Assembly: GCA_027324255.1 (NCBI GenBank)
Contig: DAHVTI010000124.1
Location: 1 to 39,150 of the forward strand
Origin: Bryobacterales bacterium
GTDB taxonomy: Bacteria > Acidobacteriota > Terriglobia > Bryobacterales > Bryobacteraceae
Direction: 5' to 3'
Length of the DNA stretch: 39,150 bases
Shown: positions 1 to 7,581 of the stretch, piece after piece
Layout of the letters: each line of letters starts with the position of its first letter
Position numbering within the stretch: position 1 is the stretch's first letter
Notes under the pieces: model-generated
Databases searched by the model: none
What the model saw: only the letters and a program-made list of their open reading frames with translations
Told to the model about the DNA's origin: nothing
Translations under genes and position numbers: made by a program

Positions 1-314
1 TCGTCGTCGCCGATCCGGCCGTCGCCGTTGGCGTCCGCCAGGACGTACACCGCCCCGTCCTTCACGCTGTCCGAAAGCAGGATCTCCCCGTTCGGTCCCT
101 CCACCAGATAGCGCGGTTTGGCGAACCCGGAGGCGAATTCGCTCACCGTGAACCCGGCCGGCACGCGCAGCGCCACCCCTCCCGGCTGCGGAATGATCTT
201 TGGCGCGTTCGAAGCCGACGGCGTGTGGTAGGGAGGCGGCAGCTTCGGCGGATCGCCGGCAAGAGCGGCCGGGGTTAGAACGGCCGTGAGTCCCAGGAAC
301 AGGCGGAAATACAT
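1..314 (-). CDS. Secreted sorbosone-dehydrogenase-like protein, N-terminal part (runs off left edge)
   Basis: Reading the minus strand from an ATG at 314 gives an open frame to the window edge (about 104 residues). It starts with a hydrophobic signal peptide (MYFRLFLGLTAVLTPAALAG), then a Pro-rich linker, then a segment beginning VPAGFTVSEFASGFAKPRYL. That segment is typical of PQQ-dependent sugar/sorbosone dehydrogenase-like beta-propellers, which often start with a 'GF.v..fA.gl..PR.l' strand. The last visible residues (DANGDGRIGDD) look like a Ca-binding loop of the dockerin/EF-hand kind. Most of the protein lies outside the window, so the enzyme class is inferred only from this opening. 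The sequence TACAAT (321-326, minus) lies 6 bases before the ATG and no Shine-Dalgarno is visible, so the message could be nearly leaderless. Confidence 0.7.
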   Translation of the reverse strand, partial: MYFRLFLGLTAVLTPAALAGDPPKLPPPYHTPSASNAPKIIPQPGGVALRVPAGFTVSEFASGFAKPRYLVEGPNGEILLSDSVKDGAVYVLADANGDGRIGDD

Positions 315-315
315 T

Positions 316-330
316 CGGATATTGTATCCG
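316..330. promoter_or_regulatory. Short inverted repeat at the start of the left-edge gene
   Basis: CGGATA-TTG-TATCCG is a perfect 6-bp inverted repeat with a 3-base loop, two bases upstream of the ATG at 314. It contains the -10-like TACAAT on the minus strand. It could be a small operator or a hairpin at the 5' end of the message. The remaining 331-451 between this gene and the response regulator shows nothing else I can support. Confidence 0.3.
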
Positions 331-451
331 CACGTACGTCATGTTCGCCATGCGATGCGGTTCCGCCGGGACACGGACGGAGAAACCGAGGCCCGCGGTC
401 TTCGATTTGATACATGGAGCGGAAGGGAATCCGCGCTTCCCGAGAGGGGCT

Positions 452-1816
452 TCAGGAAAGCAGGTCGAGCGACTGCAGCCGGCGGTACAGGTTCCGCTCG
501 CTGATGCCCAGGATTCGCGCCGCCTGGCCGCGGTGCCCGGAAGTAGCCAGCAGAACCTTCCGGATGTGGGACCTTTCCAATTCCTCCAGCGTGAGCAGTC
601 TCTCGCTGGCCGCGGCCGGCTGAGCCGCATGGGCGCGCTCACCTCCACGGATGGCCGGCGGCAGGTGATCGGGCAGGATCTCCACACCTTCGCAGACGAC
701 CATCGCCGCTTCCACCGCATGCAGCAATTCGCGCACGTTACCCGGCCAGGGGTGGCTCCGCAGAAACCGCAGCGCGGCAGGGCCGATGCGCTTTGAGCTC
801 CCGAAACGCTCGTTCATCACTTCCACGAAGTGGCGGGCGAGCAGTTCGATGTCCGAGCCCCGTTCGCGTAGCGCCGGTAGTTGGATCGTGATGGTGCTCA
901 TCCGGTAGTACAGGTCCTCCCGGAAAAGCCCCTGGCGGACCATCGACCGGAGATCGCGGTTGGTGGCTGCCAGCACCCGTACATCCACGTGAACCTCCGT
1001 AGTGCCGCCCACGTGCCGGAAGGTCGCGGCATCCAGCACGCGCAGGAGCTTCGTCTGGGTGGGCGGGCTGACTTCGCCGATCTCGTCCAGGAAAATCGTG
1101 CCACCGTTGGCCACCTCGAACAGTCCGGGCTTCGCGCGCTCCGCGCCGGTGAATGAGCCGCGTTCGTGGCCGAAGAGCTCGCTCTGCAGCAGGCTCTCCT
1201 GCAGCGCCGCGCACTCCACCACCACGAAGGGCTTGTTGCGGCGCGCGCTGCGCGCGTGAATCAGCTTGGCGACGCGTTCCTTGCCGGAGCCGGTTTCGCC
1301 CGTGATCAGCACGGTGGAGTCGCTCGGCGAAACGAGATCGATTAGGTGGAGCAGCTCCTGGAATTCGGGACTCTCGCCCACGAAGGAGTTGCCCAGGTCC
1401 GGAGGAGTCAGCCCCCGCTCCAGCAGGCTGGCGCGGCGGCGAAGGCCGCGGTTTTCCAGCGCCCGCTGAATGCGGATCTGCAGTTCGTCCAGCGCGCACG
1501 GCTTCAGCACGTAGTCGAATGCGCCCAGGCGGACCGACTCAATGGCCGTGTCGATGGAGCCGTGGCCGGTGAGCATGATGACCTCTGCCGCGTGCGGCAG
1601 CTCGCGCAGTCCCTTCAACACCTGGAGCCCGTCCATACCCGGCATCTGCAGGTCCAGCAGCACCACCTCGGGCTCCAGGTCAGGCGCCACCTTGAGCGCC
1701 TCCTCTCCGCAGGCGGCGGCGGAGATGTTGAAGCCCAGGCGCCCCAATTCGCCGGCCATCACGTGCCGGAACGCGAAGTCGTCGTCCACCAGAAGAATGA
1801 CCGGCGGATTCTTCAA
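452..1816 (-). CDS. Sigma-54-dependent response regulator (NtrC family)
   Basis: 454 residues, complete NtrC-type architecture. The receiver domain (1-120) has an acidic DDD near residue 11 and the phosphoacceptor Asp55 in LLDLQMPGMDG. The AAA+ domain (145-370) has Walker A GETGSGKE at 173-180 and the sigma-54 contact loop ELFGHERGSFTGAE with GSFTGA at 220-225, a common variant of GAFTGA. A C-terminal Fis-type helix-turn-helix ends in ILGISERNLYRRL. I chose the TTG at 1816: it overlaps the stop of the upstream kinase gene (TTGA), has GGAGG 7 bases upstream, and starts the protein right before the receiver fold; longer frames run into the kinase gene. It should be phosphorylated by that kinase and activate sigma-54 promoters such as the one at 3842. 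The cognate role is inferred from position. Confidence 0.93.
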   Translation of the reverse strand: MKNPPVILLVDDDFAFRHVMAGELGRLGFNISAAACGEEALKVAPDLEPEVVLLDLQMPGMDGLQVLKGLRELPHAAEVIMLTGHGSIDTAIESVRLGAFDYVLKPCALDELQIRIQRALENRGLRRRASLLERGLTPPDLGNSFVGESPEFQELLHLIDLVSPSDSTVLITGETGSGKERVAKLIHARSARRNKPFVVVECAALQESLLQSELFGHERGSFTGAERAKPGLFEVANGGTIFLDEIGEVSPPTQTKLLRVLDAATFRHVGGTTEVHVDVRVLAATNRDLRSMVRQGLFREDLYYRMSTITIQLPALRERGSDIELLARHFVEVMNERFGSSKRIGPAALRFLRSHPWPGNVRELLHAVEAAMVVCEGVEILPDHLPPAIRGGERAHAAQPAAASERLLTLEELERSHIRKVLLATSGHRGQAARILGISERNLYRRLQSLDLLS

Positions 1817-3684
1817 CGTGCGGCCTCCTGAACCAGGGCGGGGACGAAAACGGGAAGAGCGATTTCGAATGTCGATCCGCTTCCCGCAACGCTCTCCACG
1901 GAGATGTCGCCGCCCCACCGGCGGACGAAATTGAGCGACAGGAACAGGCCGAGCCCCGTGCCACCTTTGCGCAGCCCGTAGAAAGGCTCGAAGATGCGCT
2001 TCAGGTAGTCGGATGGGATGCCGCATCCGTCGTCGGAAATGCGAATGCGTGCCATATCGCCTGAGCTGATGGCCACCGTCACCCTTCCGCCTGGCTGGCA
2101 CGCCTGGATCGCATTCAGCATCAGGTTGACCAGGGCGTGATGGAGATCGGATTCGTCCGCACGGACGCGTACTTCGCTGTCAGGCTCACGCACCGTGATG
2201 CTCACGGAGTGCCCCCGGGCAGTCGGCTCGATCAGGCGCCGCACCGCCTCCGCCGCCGCCCGGATTTCGACGACGTCTCCAGGCGACCGCTGGCCGCGCG
2301 ACATCCGCAGAAAATGCTGCGTAATGCTCCGGCACCGCAGTATCTGGTCTCTTCCAATCGCGGCGTTCTCGCGCACCCGGCAGGCATCCATCGGCTGCCC
2401 ACTGCCCTCGGGCACCTCGCGCAGGATCCCCTCGAGGCACGTCAGCACCGTTGCCAGCGGCGTGTTCAGCTCATGCGAAAATCCGGATGCCAGGAGCCCG
2501 AGCGAGGCGAGGCGGTGCGACTCCGCCATGTGGGCCTCCGCCGCGCGCCGCTCGGATATGTCCCGCCAAACCTCCACCACCTGGCGCAGCTTCCCGGCGG
2601 AATCGAGCACCGGCGAGGCGTGGATCTCCTCCCACACCGTGACGCCGTCCGGAGTGCACCTCTCGCAGATGCGCACCTGCCGCGCCCCGCTCCGCAGGCA
2701 CGCCAGCGAGGGGCAGTCCGCCAGACCGCAGCGGCCCGGCGCCGAGCCCGCGCAGCAGCAGCCGAGCACCTGCTCGCGCGACTGCCCGGCGCGTTTCAGG
2801 AACGCATCGTTCGCGGCAATGATCTTCCGCTGATCGTCCAGCACCACGATGCCGTCGTCCACACTGTTGATCACCGTTTCCAGCCGCTCCCTCTGGTTGT
2901 TCACCTCCCGCACCAGCCCGGTCAGCGAATCGGCCATCGTATTAAATTCCCGCGCCAGCCAGGAAAGCGTATCGGAGCCTTCGATGGGAATCCGCCGGTC
3001 GAGATCGCCCGCGGCCACCAGGCGCGCCGTTGTCTCCAGCCGCTGCAGCCGGCGCAGGACGAAAATCCGGAACACGAGCCCGATCCCTCCGACCAGAAGG
3101 AGAGTGAGGGCGCCCGTGATCAGGGTGAGCCAGCGCAGGTCCCGCCGCATCGCCGCACGGATCTCGCCGGCGTCGCGGTCCAGGATGAGAATGCCGTTGA
3201 TCTGGTGCGACGGCTCGTGGCACCCGTGGCATGCCGCCCGGTTCCGGATCGGCACCACCGTCCGCAGCAGCGTGCCGTTCCGCGACTCGATCACCCGGCT
3301 CGATCCGCGCTGCGCCGGCGGCAGCCGGTGGCATGCCTGGCACGTGGAGGAGTTCATCTCCAGGTCCGTGGCCGGCTCATCCGGACGGCTGGTGTAACGC
3401 CGCACTCCGTGCCGGTCCAGAATCACCACGCGCTCCACGCCGGGCTGCTGCCCGAAGCTCGCCACCATGCGCGAAATCAGGCTCCGGTCGTTTTCGATCA
3501 TCTGGTGCTCCAGCGCGATGCGGATCAGTTCCGCATCGGCCAGTGCGCCCGAGCGCGCCGCCTCCATCAGTGCGTCGGAATGGTGGACGGAATAGATGTA
3601 GGCGCCGGAGACGCACGCCACGACGACAGCGGCGGTGATGCCCGCCGACAGCCCCACAGTCATACTGGCGATGCGGAATCTCAT
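1813..3684 (-). CDS. Membrane sensor histidine kinase with two haem-c motifs and a Cys-rich PAS domain
   Basis: 623 residues. TM1 at about 10-32; periplasmic sensor about 33-185 with two CxxCH haem-c sites, CQACH (115-119) and CHGCH (152-156); TM2 about 186-208; HAMP about 209-262; PAS about 265-378; HisKA with the phosphoacceptor His404 in GFSHELNTPL; HATPase with DDGCGIP and GGTGLGLFLS. Haem in the periplasmic sensor suggests a redox, O2 or NO input. The PAS domain has a cluster of cysteines at about 309-343 (GCCCAG, CGLADCP, CERC), possibly a second redox site. Start at 3684 has GAGGGG at a good distance; a start further upstream lacks a Shine-Dalgarno. It is translationally coupled to the response regulator gene and divergent from the respiratory operon it probably controls. 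Confidence 0.93.
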   Translation of the reverse strand: MRFRIASMTVGLSAGITAAVVVACVSGAYIYSVHHSDALMEAARSGALADAELIRIALEHQMIENDRSLISRMVASFGQQPGVERVVILDRHGVRRYTSRPDEPATDLEMNSSTCQACHRLPPAQRGSSRVIESRNGTLLRTVVPIRNRAACHGCHEPSHQINGILILDRDAGEIRAAMRRDLRWLTLITGALTLLLVGGIGLVFRIFVLRRLQRLETTARLVAAGDLDRRIPIEGSDTLSWLAREFNTMADSLTGLVREVNNQRERLETVINSVDDGIVVLDDQRKIIAANDAFLKRAGQSREQVLGCCCAGSAPGRCGLADCPSLACLRSGARQVRICERCTPDGVTVWEEIHASPVLDSAGKLRQVVEVWRDISERRAAEAHMAESHRLASLGLLASGFSHELNTPLATVLTCLEGILREVPEGSGQPMDACRVRENAAIGRDQILRCRSITQHFLRMSRGQRSPGDVVEIRAAAEAVRRLIEPTARGHSVSITVREPDSEVRVRADESDLHHALVNLMLNAIQACQPGGRVTVAISSGDMARIRISDDGCGIPSDYLKRIFEPFYGLRKGGTGLGLFLSLNFVRRWGGDISVESVAGSGSTFEIALPVFVPALVQEAAR

Positions 3685-3709
3685 GCACTCGCCCCTCTGA
3701 GCCCCAGGA

Positions 3710-3738
3710 ATCATGGCAGAAACTTCGAGATTCGTCAA
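3710..3738 (-). promoter_or_regulatory. Sigma-70-like promoter of the kinase/regulator operon
   Basis: On the minus strand TTGACG (3733-3738) and CATGAT (3710-3715) are separated by 17 bases, followed by the kinase ATG at 3684 with a leader of about 19 bases. The palindromes at 3760-3782 lie about 22 bp upstream of the -35, so the regulator could also influence its own gene. Read by eye; no score was computed. Confidence 0.45.
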
Positions 3739-3759
3739 TATCCTGTCAACCCTCCGTTC

Positions 3760-3782
3760 TTGTCATGACAAAACGTCATGAC
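3760..3782. promoter_or_regulatory. Twin palindromes, candidate enhancer (UAS) for the sigma-54 activator
   Basis: The 12-bp perfect palindrome TTGTCATGACAA (3760-3771) is followed by a second GTCATGAC (3775-3782), itself an 8-bp palindrome. The centres are 13 bp apart and lie about 90 and 102 bp upstream of the start predicted from the sigma-54 promoter at 3842. This is the usual place for tandem NtrC-family activator sites. Assignment to the adjacent regulator is inferred. Confidence 0.6.
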
Positions 3783-3841
3783 CCGCCTTCCGCCGCGGCC
3801 GGACATGCCGCAAACAAAGGAAGATTCACGGGGCCGGGGAT

Positions 3842-3857
3842 TGGCATGCAACGTGCC
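3842..3857 (+). promoter_or_regulatory. Sigma-54 (-24/-12) promoter of the respiratory operon
   Basis: TGGCATGCAACGTGCC matches TGGCACG-N4-TTGCW at the key positions: GG at 3843-3844 and GC at 3855-3856, 12 bases apart. The predicted start near 3868 leaves a leader of about 19 bases with AAAGGGAGAGAG before the ATG at 3887. The reverse strand of the same 16 bases (TGGCACG-TTGC-ATGCC... read from 3857) also fits the consensus, so the site could fire in both directions. Confidence 0.65.
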
Positions 3858-3886
3858 ACTGCATGGGGCCAGAAAGGGAGAGAGCC

Positions 3887-4210
3887 ATGGAAATGTTTTT
3901 GATGGCCGTTTGTATCAGCCTGTTCGGCCTTGCCGTCACGGCTGCCGCGTTCGGCGCTGCCACCCAGCGCGAACAGATGCAGGAGGATGCCCTGCCAGAG
4001 CGTGAGACGGCGGCCAAGGTCGTGCCTGCCCACTTTTTCGCGGAAGACATTGTGGTGCCCGCGCAGCCCATGCCCAAGGTGCCGATCGAAGCGCTCCTCC
4101 TCCAGATCGACAGCCACGTTCGCCTGGAGCACGCCGCGGCGGAATCGTTCCTGCAGTATCCGACCACGGCGCTGCTGCACAGCCGGACCTGTTCCCCCCT
4201 GGTCCACTGA
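3887..4210 (+). CDS. Small membrane-anchored protein, first gene of the respiratory operon
   Basis: 107 residues. One hydrophobic segment fills residues 3-27 (starting MEMFLMAVCISLFGLAVTAA); the rest is hydrophilic, with a stretch HVRLEHAAAESFLQYPTTAL near the C-terminus. No family recognised. The ATG at 3887 has a good purine-rich Shine-Dalgarno, and a longer frame from 3863 would begin right at the predicted transcription start. Fifteen bases separate it from the cyclic-nucleotide-domain gene. It might be an accessory or assembly subunit of the redox complex encoded downstream; that rests only on operon position. Confidence 0.75.
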   Translation: MEMFLMAVCISLFGLAVTAAAFGAATQREQMQEDALPERETAAKVVPAHFFAEDIVVPAQPMPKVPIEALLLQIDSHVRLEHAAAESFLQYPTTALLHSRTCSPLVH

Positions 4211-4225
4211 GAAAGGAGATTGAGA

Positions 4226-4696
4226 ATGTTTGACCAGCGAGCTGAACTCTTCAACGGACTCTCCGCCCAGCAGCACGACGAGATCCTCGATTTGGGCGCG
4301 CTGATGGCCTTGCCCAGCGGCTCTGTCCTGTTTGACCTGGGAGCGCGGGCGGAGCACCTCTACGTCGTATTAAGAGGCAGGATCAGACTCACCCTGCCCA
4401 TGCAGATCCGGGGCCGTGACGAGGACGTGCTCGTGGAGGAGAGCGGCCCCGGTGAGACTATCGGCTGGTCTGCGCTGATCCCGCCGTGCCGTTACACCCT
4501 GAAGGCGACGGCCCCGCTCGAAACGGAGGTGCTGGCGCTGCCGCGCGAGGCGCTGCGCAGCTACTTCGCCGCGAATCCCGCCACCGGCGCCGCGGTCACC
4601 CAGAACGTTGCCACCCTCATCGGCCGGCGTCTGCAGCTCTTTCAAGCCATGTGGCTGCGGGAGATGCAGCGGATGGTCGAACTGCGCTGCGCCTGA
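4226..4696 (+). CDS. Cyclic-nucleotide-binding-domain protein without a DNA-binding domain
   Basis: 156 residues covering one Crp/Fnr-type sensor beta-roll: SGSVLFDLGARAEHLYVVLRG is the conserved entry with the glycine-rich turn, and SGPGETIGWSALIPP corresponds to the phosphate-binding cassette region, but it lacks the classical R-S ending of cAMP-binding proteins. A C-terminal helix (residues 125-156) takes the place of the helix-turn-helix, so it is not a DNA-binding transcription factor. The ATG at 4226 has AAAGGAG 7 bases upstream. Its position between a membrane peptide and the cytochrome of a quinone oxidoreductase suggests a regulatory or assembly subunit that may bind a nucleotide or another ligand. 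Confidence 0.82.
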   Translation: MFDQRAELFNGLSAQQHDEILDLGALMALPSGSVLFDLGARAEHLYVVLRGRIRLTLPMQIRGRDEDVLVEESGPGETIGWSALIPPCRYTLKATAPLETEVLALPREALRSYFAANPATGAAVTQNVATLIGRRLQLFQAMWLREMQRMVELRCA

Positions 4697-4711
4697 GGAC
4701 GGGAGGGAGAG

Positions 4712-5236
4712 ATGAGGCTGACTACTCTCGCCGCCCTCGGCCTGGCGGCGGCCGCGCTCGGGCCGGCCGCCGACCCGCCTTCCGCGGCTCCTGCGCCGCA
4801 CAAGCGCACCGAAGAGCGCCTGGAAGTGCCGCCGCCGCCTTTCACGGAGGGGCTCTTCCCCTGCACCACCTGCCATGAGGGCATGCCCGTCAATCGCACC
4901 CGCCGCGTTCTCAAGGATATGCACGACGACATTGTCCTGAAGCACGACGAGGAACATCGCTGGTGCCTCGACTGCCACGACGCCACCAACCGCGACAGGC
5001 TCCACCTGGCCAGCGGCGCCCCGGTCTCTTTCGAGGAATCCTACCTGCTCTGCGGCCAGTGCCACGGCGAGAAGCTGAGGGACTGGCGCGCCGGCGTGCA
5101 CGGGCGCAGGACCGGCAGTTGGAACGGCCCCAAGCGCTATCTCCTGTGCGCGCACTGCCACAACCCGCATCAGCCCCGGTTCCGCGCGCTGGCGCCCAAG
5201 CCGGCGCCCCTGCCGCCAAGCCGCGCCGCGAGGTAG
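4712..5236 (+). CDS. Periplasmic tetrahaem cytochrome c
   Basis: 174 residues: signal peptide (1-20, ending GPAADPPS), then four CxxCH haem sites CTTCH, CLDCH, CGQCH and CAHCH. The run from ESYLLCGQCHGEKLRDWRAG to LLCAHCHNPHQPRF, with its conserved GxHG and CHNPHxPxF elements, resembles the tetrahaem subunits that pair with a ferredoxin-like and an NrfD-like subunit. Such three-subunit sets are known from Geobacter Cbc4 and related menaquinol-oxidising complexes. The order here (cytochrome, Fe-S, NrfD) fits that scheme. Likely role: take electrons from the membrane complex and hand them to other periplasmic cytochromes. GGGAGGGAG precedes the ATG at 4712. Confidence 0.88.
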   Translation: MRLTTLAALGLAAAALGPAADPPSAAPAPHKRTEERLEVPPPPFTEGLFPCTTCHEGMPVNRTRRVLKDMHDDIVLKHDEEHRWCLDCHDATNRDRLHLASGAPVSFEESYLLCGQCHGEKLRDWRAGVHGRRTGSWNGPKRYLLCAHCHNPHQPRFRALAPKPAPLPPSRAAR

Positions 5237-5256
5237 ACGGAGAGGACACCCGCATC

Positions 5257-6129
5257 ATGACCACCCCGGAAAAACCCAAAGTCTCCCGCCGCCTCTTCGC
5301 CGCCAGCGGCGCCTCCGCCGCCGCCTGGGTCCTCACTGCGTGCGGCCCCAGACGTCTGCACGAAGTGCCTCGGGACCGCCTCCGCGTAGCCATCCGGGAG
5401 ATGGAGCGCAAATACTCGCAGCAGGCTGGGAAGGAGGTCAAGGTCTCCGATGCCGGGGCGCTGCCCGGCGTCGAGTTCGCCTACGCGCTCGACATCTCGC
5501 GTTGCATCGGCTGCCGCAGGTGTGTCTATGCCTGCGTCGAGGAGAATAACCAGTCGCGAAACCCCCAGTTGCACTGGATCAAAGTGCTCTCGATGGAGAA
5601 GGAGAAAGGCGTCGATTTTTCACACGCCGACCCTTATTACCATCCAGCCACCGTCCCGGAGGAAGGCCACTTCTACGTGCCGGTCGCCTGCCAGCAGTGC
5701 AAGAATCCACCCTGCACCAAGGTCTGCCCCACTGGAGCCACCTGGACCGAGCCCGACGGCATCGTCGTCATCGACTACGACTGGTGCATCGGCTGCCGTT
5801 ATTGCATGGCCGCCTGCCCCTACGGCGCGCGGCATTTCAACTGGGCCGAGCCGGTGCTGCCGGCCGACGCCGTCAATACCGATACGCACTACCTCGGGAA
5901 CCGCCCCAGGCCGAAAGGCGTGGTGGAGAAGTGCACCTTCTGTATTCAGAGGACCCGCGCCGGCAAGTACCCGGCCTGCGTGGACGTCTGTCCGGCCGGC
6001 GCCCGGAAGTTCGGCAACCTGCTCGACAAGGACAGCGAGATCCGCTACATCATCGAGCACAAGCGCGTCCTGGTTTTGAAGGAAGAGCTGAACACCGTCC
6101 CCAGGTTTTTCTATTTCTACGCCACGTGA
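5257..6129 (+). CDS. Tat-exported lipoprotein with four [4Fe-4S] clusters (DsrO/NrfC/HmcB-like)
   Basis: 290 residues. The N-terminus has a twin-arginine motif (VSRRLFAASG) and a lipobox LTACG, so it is probably Tat-exported and lipid-anchored on the periplasmic face. Four cysteine groups follow: CIGCRRCVYAC (about residue 86), CQQCKNPPCTKVC (about 146), CIGCRYCMAAC (about 178) and a last set CTFC with CVDVC about 15 residues on. This is the ferredoxin-like subunit of the DMSO-reductase/Dsr/Nrf/Hmc class; it moves electrons between the NrfD-type quinone site and the tetrahaem cytochrome encoded just upstream. Twenty bases separate it from the cytochrome gene and seven from the membrane-subunit gene. 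Confidence 0.93.
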   Translation: MTTPEKPKVSRRLFAASGASAAAWVLTACGPRRLHEVPRDRLRVAIREMERKYSQQAGKEVKVSDAGALPGVEFAYALDISRCIGCRRCVYACVEENNQSRNPQLHWIKVLSMEKEKGVDFSHADPYYHPATVPEEGHFYVPVACQQCKNPPCTKVCPTGATWTEPDGIVVIDYDWCIGCRYCMAACPYGARHFNWAEPVLPADAVNTDTHYLGNRPRPKGVVEKCTFCIQRTRAGKYPACVDVCPAGARKFGNLLDKDSEIRYIIEHKRVLVLKEELNTVPRFFYFYAT

Positions 6130-6136
6130 GGATATC

Positions 6137-7393
6137 GTGCAGACCATCCTGCTTTTTTCCCGATTCACGCGCGGCAGCGCGAAACTAATCCTGCGGGGCC
6201 CGCGCAGCTACTGGGTGTGGCTGGCGTTCCTCGCCTTCCTGATCGTCTCCGGCCTGTTCGCCTACACCGCTCAGGTTCAGACCGGCCTCGCGCTGAGCGC
6301 CATGCGCGACCAGGTGAGCTGGGGATTCTACATCGGCAACTTCACCTTCCTCGTGGGCGTGGCCGCGGCCGCGGTCATCCTCGTCATTCCCGCCTACGTC
6401 TACGACTGGAAGCCGATCCGCGAAATCGTCATCTACGGAGAGCTGCTCGCCATCAGCGCCATCGTTATGTGCCTCCTGTTCGTCCTCGTCGACATCGGCC
6501 GTCCGGATCGCTTCTGGCACCTCATTCCGCCCTTCGGGTACCTCAACTTCCCGCAGTCCATCCTCGCCTGGGACGTCCTGGTGCTGAACCTCTATTTCGT
6601 CATCAACTTCGTGGTGGCGACACACATTCTGTACCGCGCTTTTCATGGCCGGAAGTATGCGAAGCGCCTCGTGGTCCCGCTGGTCCTGCTCTCCATTCCG
6701 ATGGCAGTGGGTATCCACACCGTCACCGCATTTCTCTACAATGGGCTGGCCGCCAGGCCCTATTGGAATTCCTCGATCCTCGCTCCGCAGTTCCTCGCCT
6801 CGGCCTTCTGCTCGGGGCCGGCCATCCTGCTGGTGGTCCTGCAACTCCTGCGCCGGTTCACGCGCTTCGAAATCCAGGACCAGGCCATCTGGAAGATCGC
6901 CGAGCTGATGGCCTATGCCATGTTCCTCAACCTGTTCCTCCACGGAGCCGAGGCGTTCAAGGAATTCTACTCGGATACCGAACACCTGCTCTACACGAAG
7001 TACTGGTATACCGGGCTGGGAGATCACCGCACCCTCGTGCCCTATGCCTGGTCGGCCGTGGCGCTGAACGTCGTCGCGTTTGCCCTGTTCATCGTGCCCG
7101 CCGCGCGCCGTCACTGGCTGACGCTGAACATCGGCTGCCTCGCCACCTATGCCGGCGTCTACATCGAGAAGGGCATGGGGCTGATCATCCCCGGGCTGAC
7201 GCCTGACACGCTCGGCGAGATCTACGAGTATTACCCCACCCTCACCGAGTTGCGAGTGGCCGCCGGCATCTTCGCGCTAGGTTTCCTCATCTTCACCTTG
7301 ATGCTCAAGGTGGCCGTGCCCATCTCGCTGGGCGAATTCATGCGCCGGGAGAGTCAGCAGGAGCTGTTGGACCCGGTGACGCAGCGGGGCTGA
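6137..7393 (+). CDS. NrfD/PsrC/DsrP-type integral membrane quinone oxidoreductase subunit
   Basis: 418 residues and strongly hydrophobic, with about ten membrane segments starting at SYWVWLAFLAFLIVSGLFAY. Family features include the polar stretch in the first helices (VSWGFYIGNFTFLVGVAAAAV), VDIGRPDRFWH between helices, and a late GVYIEKGMGLIIPG, as in NrfD/HybB/DsrP proteins. It probably oxidises menaquinol (or reduces menaquinone) and exchanges electrons with the Fe-S lipoprotein. The start is a GTG at 6137 with GAGGA upstream, seven bases after the previous stop. Last gene of the operon; 188 bases then separate it from galU, which converges on it. Confidence 0.92.
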   Translation: MQTILLFSRFTRGSAKLILRGPRSYWVWLAFLAFLIVSGLFAYTAQVQTGLALSAMRDQVSWGFYIGNFTFLVGVAAAAVILVIPAYVYDWKPIREIVIYGELLAISAIVMCLLFVLVDIGRPDRFWHLIPPFGYLNFPQSILAWDVLVLNLYFVINFVVATHILYRAFHGRKYAKRLVVPLVLLSIPMAVGIHTVTAFLYNGLAARPYWNSSILAPQFLASAFCSGPAILLVVLQLLRRFTRFEIQDQAIWKIAELMAYAMFLNLFLHGAEAFKEFYSDTEHLLYTKYWYTGLGDHRTLVPYAWSAVALNVVAFALFIVPAARRHWLTLNIGCLATYAGVYIEKGMGLIIPGLTPDTLGEIYEYYPTLTELRVAAGIFALGFLIFTLMLKVAVPISLGEFMRRESQQELLDPVTQRG

Positions 7394-7506
7394 GATCCTC
7401 GCGCGGTTTGAGGAAGAGCGCCCGCCGGTCGAGCCGGATGGCCTTGATCACCACCACCCGACTCCCGCCCGGCCCGCTGCCGAATCGTAGATCGCCTCGG
7501 CAGTTG

Positions 7507-7526
7507 CGCGGCCTTGCCCGGCCGCG
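7507..7526. terminator. GC hairpin between convergent genes
   Basis: A 7-bp stem, CGCGGCC/GGCCGCG, closes a TTGCCC loop in the 188-base gap between the NrfD gene and galU, which converge here. There is no T-run on either side, so an intrinsic terminator is only possible. Nothing else was found between 7394 and 7581. Confidence 0.3.
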
Positions 7527-7581
7527 GCGGCAATTCGATCGGGGCGGGTTCACCGCGCTTTCTCTCCCCACCCCGTGGCTG

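Noticed and set aside
2137-3768. 543-codon plus-strand frame opposite the sensor kinase
   Set aside because: No recognisable domain; the minus-strand kinase is complete with all catalytic boxes.
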